NCBI GenBank assembly: GCA_964520045.1
Contig: CAZFMJ010000100.1
Location: 1-8,217, forward strand
DNA from: CAZFMJ01 sp964520045
GTDB taxonomy: Bacteria > Elusimicrobiota > Elusimicrobia > Elusimicrobiales > CAZFMJ01
Direction: 5' to 3'
Length of the DNA: 8,217 nucleotides
Shown here: positions 1-4,979 of the stretch, one piece after another
Numbering within the stretch: the first letter of the stretch is position 1
Layout of the letters: the number at the start of each line of letters is the position of its first letter
The notes under the pieces: generated by a model
The model's input: only the letters and a program-made list of their open reading frames with translations
What the model was told of the DNA's origin: nothing
Database searches by the model: none
Position numbers and translations under genes: made by a program

Positions 1-21
1 AAGCACCTTTGAGACCTCCCC
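1..21 (-). promoter_or_regulatory. Possible ribosome binding site and GTG start of a next operon gene
   Basis: Read on the minus strand, GGGGAGG (21 to 15) is followed by an 8-nt spacer and then GTG CTT at 6 to 1, where the window ends. Position and spacing fit a translation start for a fifth gene, 37 bp after the stop of the GT2 gene. Only two codons are visible, so no product can be named. The ATG nearer the GT2 stop (42 to 40) is followed by a stop after three codons and is not a gene start. The Shine-Dalgarno (SD) sequence could pair with ACTTCC just upstream, forming a small hairpin with one G-U pair; whether this matters is unknown. Confidence 0.3.
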
Positions 22-43
22 GAAAGGAAGTTACCTTTTCATA

Positions 44-853
44 TTACCACCAGTTCCGGCTGCCTAGCCGTTCTGCCGTCCCGCGGTCTAGCCGTCTAGC
101 CTCCCCCATCTCCAGTTCCATAAGTTTCACGCTTTTCAGCCACACATAGAAAGACGCAAGCGCGCACCATACCAGCCCCGCCGTTCCGTCCAAAAATCCC
201 AGCCTTAGTATGTAGCGTTTGGCGAATTCAAAAGGTATTATTAAAAGTCTGGCCGGATTGTGCTTTTTCCCGCGCGCATGCGCTTTCTGCGCCGCAAGCG
301 AAGTGTAGGCGTTGAGTTTCGCCAGATATTCTTCCATGCCGGCATAAGGCCTGTGTATGATTTTTCCGGAAAGTTTTCCCGCCGGGCCGCTGATTTCAAC
401 TCCTTCGTGCACTATGTTTTCGGGAAAGCGCGACATGGATTTTCTGAAAAGCCGGAGGTGGCGTTCCGAGCCGGTCCCTGAATGCTTAAGCCGCTTTCCC
501 ATGAAAATTATGTCGTAGGGTATTTCATAGCCGGCGCGGGGGGGATTTCCGCCGTCAAAAAGCAGGGAAATCTCTTTGTAAAGCTCCGGTGAAACGCGCT
601 CATCCGCGTCAAGCTGAAGAACCCAGTCAAAGGAAGCGCTGTCCGCTGAAAATTTTTTCTGCGATGAAAAGCCGTCAAAGGCGCGTTTTATTACTTTTGC
701 GCCGTGCGCCCGGGCTGTTTCGGCGGTCGCATCCGTGGAACCGCTGTCCACCACTATCATTTCCGAAACAAGTCCTTTTGCGCTTTCAAGGCAGGCCGGA
801 AGGTCTTTCTCTTCGTTCAGGGCTATGACCGCAAGGCTAACCGGAACAGGCAT
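44..853 (-). CDS. Glycosyltransferase family 2, WaaE/KdtX-like (LPS core type)
   Basis: Predicted inverting GT2 (GT-A fold) enzyme of 269 residues, the usual size for the WaaE/KdtX group, whose characterised members add a sugar to the inner LPS core on the cytoplasmic face of the inner membrane. Visible in order: start of the fold with ALNEE (11-15); nucleotide-binding DSGSTD (36-41); metal-binding LDADER (81-86, DxD type); RLFRK (134-138) and VHE (148-150) as expected for the group; and a C-terminal hydrophobic, probably membrane-associated part around 203-240. The ATG at 853 is chosen because AGGAGG lies 9 nt upstream and the fold begins right there. The frame stays open to an ATG at 931, but that would add 26 residues with no fold character and a 95-bp overlap. 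It overlaps the upstream GT4 gene by 17 bp. The last ~15 residues are encoded by octamer repeats and are probably not part of the ancestral enzyme. The donor and acceptor sugars cannot be read from sequence. Confidence 0.9.
   Translation of the reverse strand: MPVPVSLAVIALNEEKDLPACLESAKGLVSEMIVVDSGSTDATAETARAHGAKVIKRAFDGFSSQKKFSADSASFDWVLQLDADERVSPELYKEISLLFDGGNPPRAGYEIPYDIIFMGKRLKHSGTGSERHLRLFRKSMSRFPENIVHEGVEISGPAGKLSGKIIHRPYAGMEEYLAKLNAYTSLAAQKAHARGKKHNPARLLIIPFEFAKRYILRLGFLDGTAGLVWCALASFYVWLKSVKLMELEMGEARRLDRGTAERLGSRNWW
62..101. repeat. Five degenerate octamers, consensus GTCTAGCC (plus strand)
   Basis: Consecutive 8-bp units: GCCTAGCC, GTTCTGCC, GTCCCGCG, GTCTAGCC, GTCTAGCC; the last two are identical. 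The array lies inside the 3' end of the GT2 gene and encodes most of its Arg-rich tail (RRLDRGTAERLG). It is one of several short degenerate arrays at gene ends in this window. Confidence 0.8.
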
Positions 854-1976
854 GTTTGTAAACCTCCTCCGTAAGCCTTGCCATATTTTCGGATGTGAAG
901 TTTTCTCTGCGGCGCAATCCCGCTTCGGCAAGCCGTATTTTTAAATTATTATCTGAAAGTATTCTGCATTGAGCCAGAGCAAGGCCCTCGGGGTTTCTTG
1001 GGGGGGATAAAAGGCCGCTTTTGCCGTCCTCAACTACTTCCGGTATTCCTCCGGCTTTGGTCGCCACTATGGCCGTGCCCGCGCTCATGGCTTCCAGAAG
1101 CACGCTCCCCATGCCTTCTCCCCATGACGGAAGCACGAAAATATCAAGCGCGGCAAGCAGAGACAGCGGATCGTTTATAAACCCCGGAAAATGGATATAA
1201 CCCGACGCGTTCAGGCTTTCCGCCTTTGCTTTGGCTTTTTCGCGCAGGGGCCCGTCCCCGCCGATTATAAAATGGGTGTTCGGGAATTTCTGTTGGACAT
1301 ATTTTGCCGACAGCACAAGATTCTCGGGATCTTTATGCGGGACAAAGGCGATAAGAGATCCTATCCACTGTGAATCTTCCGGAATTCCCAAACTTCCGGC
1401 CAAAGCGCTGCGGCTTTGCTTTTTATATTCAGCCAGTCCCGTCTTTTCCCACGGATAGCCTTTAGACGGCAGGGAGGAATGTATTTTAAATATTTTCTCC
1501 GCGGGTATTCCGCTGTCTATGAGCAGTCTGCGTATGGAATCGGAAATAGCTATTACCGCGCCGGCGGACGCGTATTTGGCTTTTATCGACGCGGAATTAG
1601 AAAGAGGGAAATCCACTCTGCGGTGGACCACTCTGGGGCAGAGTCCGCCCAGCGCGGCCAGCCAGGCTATTGAGGCGCCGTGCGCCGTGTGAGCGTGAAG
1701 AATGACTTGTTCTCCGGAATTTCTGCGCATGCGCAGTATGGTCTGAAAGCGCAGTATGGCGGCCGACACGGGATCCCATTCCGCGATATAGGGCAGGTAT
1801 ATCCTTTCAAAATCCGCTTCCGTTGCGGCTTTGTCGAGAGGGGAGGATTTTTTGCAGGCTATGCAGTTCCAGTGTCCCCGCTCCCTGAGGGCGCACGCCA
1901 GATACATAAGCTGTTTTTCTCCGCCCCTGTAGGTGCGTTCTCCGTTAAGATGGAATATTGCGAATGGCTTTTGCAT
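837..1976 (-). CDS. Glycosyltransferase family 4 (group 1), LPS/polysaccharide type
   Basis: Retaining GT-B glycosyltransferase of 379 residues, a normal length for GT4. The N-terminal domain carries RGGEKQL (17-23), the glycine-rich acceptor-side loop, and HTAHG (96-100). The C-terminal domain carries GGDGPLREK (239-247), followed by the family's EX7E pair E287/E295 in a WGEGMGSVLLEAMSAG context, and GGIPEVVEDGKSG (309-321), which contacts the nucleotide sugar in the family. It has no signal peptide or membrane span, so it should act at the cytoplasmic face. It overlaps the upstream GT4 gene by 32 bp and the downstream GT2 gene by 17 bp, so translation is probably coupled. No SD precedes its ATG. 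It is distinct from the neighbouring GT4, not a recent duplicate. The sugar specificity is unknown; core or O-antigen assembly is inferred from the neighbours. Confidence 0.9.
   Translation of the reverse strand: MQKPFAIFHLNGERTYRGGEKQLMYLACALRERGHWNCIACKKSSPLDKAATEADFERIYLPYIAEWDPVSAAILRFQTILRMRRNSGEQVILHAHTAHGASIAWLAALGGLCPRVVHRRVDFPLSNSASIKAKYASAGAVIAISDSIRRLLIDSGIPAEKIFKIHSSLPSKGYPWEKTGLAEYKKQSRSALAGSLGIPEDSQWIGSLIAFVPHKDPENLVLSAKYVQQKFPNTHFIIGGDGPLREKAKAKAESLNASGYIHFPGFINDPLSLLAALDIFVLPSWGEGMGSVLLEAMSAGTAIVATKAGGIPEVVEDGKSGLLSPPRNPEGLALAQCRILSDNNLKIRLAEAGLRRRENFTSENMARLTEEVYKHACSG
863..868 (-). promoter_or_regulatory. Strong Shine-Dalgarno of the GT2 gene
   Basis: Minus-strand AGGAGG, within GGAGGAGG, lies 9 nt before the ATG at 853-851 and inside the last codons of the upstream GT4 gene. 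It decides the start of the GT2 gene. It is the only clear SD among the four visible glycosyltransferase genes. Confidence 0.85.
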
Positions 1977-3021
1977 AAAGGTTCATCGTCTCATCGACAA
2001 ATTTTTTGGCCGTAAATTTTGATTCATAGCGGTTCCTTGCCGATTGCCCCATGAAAACCAATTGCTGGGGATTTTTGAGTATTGTCAATACTGCCTCCGC
2101 CAGAGCCGTATGGTCGGAGGGGGGGACTATGAGGCCCGTTAAGTTATTTTTTATTATTTCCGGCAGACAGCCGGTGCTGGAGCATACGCACGGCACTCCG
2201 GCTCTCAGCCATTCCACGGCCGCGCGCGATACGGCCTCTGAAGATACCGACGGTATTATTCCGAGATCGCAGCTTTTCATGAATAAGTCGATGTCCGCCA
2301 CATATCCTTCAAAACGGACATTTTTTGAAATTCCGAGATCCGAAGCTGTTTTTAAAAGAACTTCGGTTTTGATATTTTTCTCCTCGCCTGCGAACCTGAA
2401 AACGGCCATAGGCAGTTCCCCGCATATTTTTGCCGCGGCTTTCAGCGCTGTTTCATGGCCTTTAACGGGATCAAGCCGCGCCGCCATCCCGATCGTGGGA
2501 CAGGCTCCTGTTTTCGGCTTTGAAGGAGTTCCGATTTTTGCGTCTTCCGCGCCCTGGTAAATTACTTCGGCGGGGATATTTGAGTTTGAAAAGACATGTC
2601 GGAAATTCCCCAGAATTTCCGTGTTAGCCGCCACAAACCCGCGCGTATGCTTCCAGAGCTGAGCCGACATGGGCTTTGCGGTCATAGCTCTGAAATCCGT
2701 GCGCGTGCGGATTATCGCCGGAGGATTTTTCATGCCGCAGCAAAGCATGACGGCCATAGAGTGGCTGCTTCCTGTGTGCGCGTTTATTATGTCCGGGTTA
2801 AATTTTATAATCATTGAGCGCAGGGAAAACAGCCTCAGAGGCCAATTACAGCAGGCGGCGGTCTTTATTCCGTATTCAGAGGCTTTCTTTATCGGAAAGG
2901 CGTTTTTTCTGCCCCAGAACTGAATATCGTTGCCGTGCAGTTTCTGGGCTTTTGCAAGCGCCAGAGCGTACTCGGTAAGTCCGCTGTCCCACCTTTCGTC
3001 GTCAATATGTAGTATTTTCAT
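1945..3021 (-). CDS. Glycosyltransferase family 4 (group 1)
   Basis: GT-B glycosyltransferase of 358 residues. The N-terminus MKILHIDDE starts the first Rossmann strand directly, which supports the chosen ATG. INAHTGSSHSM (79-89) matches the conserved region near the end of the N-terminal domain. The C-terminal domain has ARLDPVKGH (181-189), the donor-binding loop of GT4 enzymes; RFAGEEKN (209-216); and the EX7E pair E262/E270, with SEAVSRAAVEWLRAG in place of the commoner EGFG form. TGCLPEIIKNNLTGLIVPP (283-301) completes the fold. It overlaps the preceding GT9 gene by 20 bp and the next GT4 by 32 bp. No SD is seen before the ATG; the bases there belong to an octamer micro-repeat. Likely role: transfer of one hexose-type sugar during LPS/LOS core or related glycan assembly. 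The substrate is not readable. Confidence 0.9.
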   Translation of the reverse strand: MKILHIDDERWDSGLTEYALALAKAQKLHGNDIQFWGRKNAFPIKKASEYGIKTAACCNWPLRLFSLRSMIIKFNPDIINAHTGSSHSMAVMLCCGMKNPPAIIRTRTDFRAMTAKPMSAQLWKHTRGFVAANTEILGNFRHVFSNSNIPAEVIYQGAEDAKIGTPSKPKTGACPTIGMAARLDPVKGHETALKAAAKICGELPMAVFRFAGEEKNIKTEVLLKTASDLGISKNVRFEGYVADIDLFMKSCDLGIIPSVSSEAVSRAAVEWLRAGVPCVCSSTGCLPEIIKNNLTGLIVPPSDHTALAEAVLTILKNPQQLVFMGQSARNRYESKFTAKKFVDETMNLYAKAIRNIPS

Positions 3022-4618
3022 TGTCTTGGGACTGATGACCTTGGCCGCTGGTGACAGGTGACTTCTTCATTTCCAGCATTTCCACCGCCGTTTTATACAC
3101 TTCGTCGGTGGAGATCATTTTCATGCAAAGAAAGTGATTTCTGGGGCATTTTCTGCTTCCATGCAGTCCGCACGGCCTGCATTTTAAGCTTTTTTCAATA
3201 ACCTTATGACCTTCTCCATAAGGGAAAAATCCCAATTCCTTTGTGGTCGGTCCGAAGATGGCGAGCACAGGCACCTTAAAAGCGGCCGCCAAATGCATGG
3301 GGCCCGAATCATTTGTTATAAAAAGATTCAGATGTCCCATGAGAGCCATCAATTCTTCAAGGGAAGTCGTCCCCGTCCAGTCTGCGCAGTCCGAACCCGC
3401 AGTTTTGCGTATATCAGCGTTCCATCCCACATCCGCTTTTCCGCCCACAAGTATAACTTCGGCTCCATAATCCGAAGCAAGCCTTTTTATCAAGCCCGCA
3501 TATCTGTCGGGAAGCCATCGTTTTGTCGGCCATACCGAGCCCGGATGTATTCCGATAAGCCTTTTTTGGGATGAAATGCCTTCTTTTGCAATGCGTTCTT
3601 TCACCGTTTCTTTCGCCGGCAGTTTTACCGCGCCGTAGGTATGAGCCGATGCGTCATCGGCGGGTTTTAGATTCACGGCGGGAAAAAGGCGTGAAATAAG
3701 AGTGAGGTTGCGCTCGCTGTCGGGAATAAGCCATGAAAACGGGATTATGCTGTTTGCAAATATGCGTCCCGAACTTGAATGAAAACCTATCCGCAGGGGG
3801 ATTCCGGCAAGGAAGGCGCACAAACTGCTTCTCAGCGAGCGGTGAGCCAGTATCGCAGTATCAAAATTACGTTTGCGCAGATTTCCCGCAAGATTAAACA
3901 GCGATTTGAAAAATCCGCCGGATGAATGTTTGTCGTCGGCTATGACTTCGTCGACTTCGGGGCAGGACAAAAAAACTTCTTTTGTTTCGGGCCGCGTAAC
4001 AACGGAAAGCCTGCAGTCCGGCGCGGACTGCTTTATCCTTTTGAGCAAAGGAAGAGTAAGCACCGCATCCCCTAAAAATGCAGTTTGCAGCACGCAGATA
4101 TTTGCGGCGGGTTTCGGTGTCGCCGGGCGGTCATTCCCGGCGGCAGTGTCCCAGTCCGAGAGCTCGGGGGAACGGTGTTTTAAGGGCACGTCAAAACCGG
4201 AAAGCGTTTCAAGATAGCGGTCAAGCGTATGCCTTTGAAGCGCCGGCCTTGGCAGTTTGAAATTAACGAAAACCCTGCGCGCAAAGGCGTCTTTTTTATA
4301 GCGTGTTTTCAGGGGTATTCCGGATAAAGCCGAAATTATCAGTGTTCGCAGATTGGAATGCAGGTCGATAAGGTGCGTGAATTTCCTCTTTTTTATTTCC
4401 TGTATGGCGGAAAAAAGGCTTTTAAACGCGATTACCTCGGAAATTGCCGGATGGCCGGACAAAGCGGATGCATACTGCGGTTTTGTCAGCACGGCTATAT
4501 GGCAGCCGGGCCATTTTTCGCGCAGATTCCGGTATACGGGAGCGGTAAGAATTATGTCCCCCAACGAGGAAAGACGCAGAACAAGTATCCTCGGAGAGGA
4601 ATCGCCGTTATCGTGCAT
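3002..4618 (-). CDS. GT9 heptosyltransferase-like protein with a duplicated N-terminal domain
   Basis: First gene of the operon, 538 residues; an ordinary LPS heptosyltransferase (WaaC/WaaF/RfaF, GT9) has about 320-350. Residues 9-145 form one N-terminal Rossmann domain (RILVLRLSSLGDIILT, D21 at the family's conserved GD site; HTLDRYLETL at the end) with no C-terminal domain. After a Pro/Ala linker (about 155-172), a complete enzyme follows: ICVLQTAFLGDAVLT (D184), GIHPGSVWPTKRW (356-368), and the ADP-heptose-side motif NDSGPMHLAAA (436-446). A Cys cluster, C480, C483, C491 and C498, is of the kind seen near the end of WaaF-type enzymes. No Met lies near the second copy, so it is a true in-frame fusion. 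Function: probably transfers heptose, or another sugar, to the lipid A-Kdo core on the cytoplasmic side. The last ~15 residues come from octamer repeats. The ATG lies 3 codons after an in-frame stop and has no SD. Confidence 0.9.
   Translation of the reverse strand: MHDNGDSSPRILVLRLSSLGDIILTAPVYRNLREKWPGCHIAVLTKPQYASALSGHPAISEVIAFKSLFSAIQEIKKRKFTHLIDLHSNLRTLIISALSGIPLKTRYKKDAFARRVFVNFKLPRPALQRHTLDRYLETLSGFDVPLKHRSPELSDWDTAAGNDRPATPKPAANICVLQTAFLGDAVLTLPLLKRIKQSAPDCRLSVVTRPETKEVFLSCPEVDEVIADDKHSSGGFFKSLFNLAGNLRKRNFDTAILAHRSLRSSLCAFLAGIPLRIGFHSSSGRIFANSIIPFSWLIPDSERNLTLISRLFPAVNLKPADDASAHTYGAVKLPAKETVKERIAKEGISSQKRLIGIHPGSVWPTKRWLPDRYAGLIKRLASDYGAEVILVGGKADVGWNADIRKTAGSDCADWTGTTSLEELMALMGHLNLFITNDSGPMHLAAAFKVPVLAIFGPTTKELGFFPYGEGHKVIEKSLKCRPCGLHGSRKCPRNHFLCMKMISTDEVYKTAVEMLEMKKSPVTSGQGHQSQDNENTTY
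3024..3063. repeat. Five degenerate octamers at the GT9/GT4 junction
   Basis: On the minus strand the units are AGTCACCT, GTCACCAG, CGGCCAAG, GTCATCAG, TCCCAAGA; the consensus is close to GTCACCAG. They encode the low-complexity C-terminal tail of the GT9 protein (about residues 519-532) and end two bases before the ATG of the next gene, where an SD would be expected. The wording resembles the octamer array at 5001-5064 (GTCACCCAGCGGCC there, GTCACCAGCGGCC here). The period is clear but the units are diverged. Confidence 0.6.
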
Positions 4619-4629
4619 ATTACAGACAA

Positions 4630-4638
4630 ATTATACCA
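4630..4638 (-). promoter_or_regulatory. Extended -10 promoter of the glycosyltransferase operon
   Basis: Minus-strand TGG-TATAAT is a perfect -10 hexamer (4635 to 4630) with the TGn extension (4638 to 4636). No recognisable -35 exists at 16-18 bp; that position is occupied by the heptamer array starting at 4651. Only 11 nt separate the hexamer from the ATG at 4618, so transcription would begin about 2-6 nt before the start codon. This agrees with the absence of an SD and suggests a leaderless or nearly leaderless mRNA. Confidence 0.6.
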
Positions 4639-4650
4639 TTTATCCTAACA

Positions 4651-4685
4651 GACGGGAGATGGTAGATGGAAGACGGTAGACGGAA
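4651..4685. repeat. Heptamer array, left arm (consensus GAYGGWA)
   Basis: Five contiguous 7-bp units: GACGGGA, GATGGTA, GATGGAA, GACGGTA, GACGGAA. It lies directly upstream of the operon's extended -10. It is an imperfect inverted copy of the array at 4887-4921: aligned over four units (28 nt), 23 positions match by eye. Confidence 0.85.
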
Positions 4686-4823
4686 AAATAAAGAGCGGGG
4701 AAAGTGGTTCTTTCGTAAATAGTGTTGTGCAAGAAGTATCGGAAAAACAGAGAGAAATACGTTTTTGGTTTTCATGGAAATATCGTTGGCCATATGTCGC
4801 TGAATCCGGCAATTGAATCCGTC

Positions 4824-4848
4824 ATGCCCGAAGTTCTTTATCGGGCAT
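4824..4848. repeat. REP/dRS3-like palindrome, 8-bp perfect stem
   Basis: ATGCCCGA (4824-4831), a 9-nt spacer, then TCGGGCAT (4841-4848). The context GTC-ATGCCCGA...TCGGGCAT-CCAG is the widespread type of dispersed intergenic palindrome, comparable in layout to neisserial dRS3 (ATTCCC-N8-GGGAAT). A run of six T (4855-4860) follows after 6 nt, so on plus-strand RNA it could act as a weak terminator. No plus-strand gene lies upstream that would need one. Confidence 0.7.
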
Positions 4849-4886
4849 CCAGTGTTTTTTATCTCCCAATCTCGTTCTCTGTGTTG

Positions 4887-4921
4887 TGCCGTCTACCTTC
4901 TACCGTCTCCCGTTTACCTTC
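4887..4921. repeat. Heptamer array, right arm (inverted)
   Basis: Units on the plus strand: TGCCGTC, TACCTTC, TACCGTC, TCCCGTT, TACCTTC; these are reverse complements of the GAYGGWA type. With the left arm it brackets about 200 bp that include the REP-like palindrome, giving a stem-capable, MITE-like layout without a transposase. Confidence 0.8.
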
Positions 4922-4959
4922 TTCATAATGGTCGCAACTTCGCAATATTTTAGTCACAA

Positions 4960-4979
4960 GTATTGTTTACAATACACGT
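4960..4979 (+). promoter_or_regulatory. Palindrome with -10-like hexamer before the adhesin start
   Basis: GTATTG-TTTA-CAATAC (4960-4975) is a perfect 6-bp inverted repeat; it could be an operator or chance. It contains TACAAT (4968-4973), five of six matches to a -10. A transcript from it would start at or near 4980, the A of the ATG. No good -35 and no SD is visible, so this is a tentative leaderless promoter. Confidence 0.3.

Larger units (their letters stand above)
4619..4979. other. Divergent intergenic region with repeats and promoters, no gene
   Basis: These 361 bp separate the minus-strand glycosyltransferase operon from the plus-strand adhesin. It contains an extended -10 (4630-4638), inverted heptamer arrays (4651-4685 and 4887-4921), a REP-like palindrome (4824-4848) and a -10-like palindrome next to the adhesin ATG. 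Between 4686 and 4823 I see AT-rich, unremarkable DNA. Small open frames here (for example 4722-4928) read through the repeats and show no protein-like character. Confidence 0.75.

Noticed and set aside
2051..2560. Plus-strand frame of 169 codons opposite the GT4 gene
   Set aside because: It lies entirely antisense to a well-supported glycosyltransferase with intact motifs, and it has no recognisable fold.
4824..4860. Rho-independent terminator for a plus-strand gene
   Set aside because: The hairpin has a 9-nt loop and the T-run is 6 nt away, and no plus-strand gene precedes it. A dispersed repeat explains it better.
4722..4889. 9-bp direct repeat GTGTTGTGC (4722-4730, 4881-4889) as a target-site duplication
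   Set aside because: The enclosed segment has no terminal inverted repeats at its ends, and one such 9-bp match within 360 bp is not rare by chance.
4722..4928. Plus-strand open frame of 68 codons in the intergenic region
   Set aside because: It reads through the REP-like palindrome and the heptamer array, has no SD, and shows no protein-like features.
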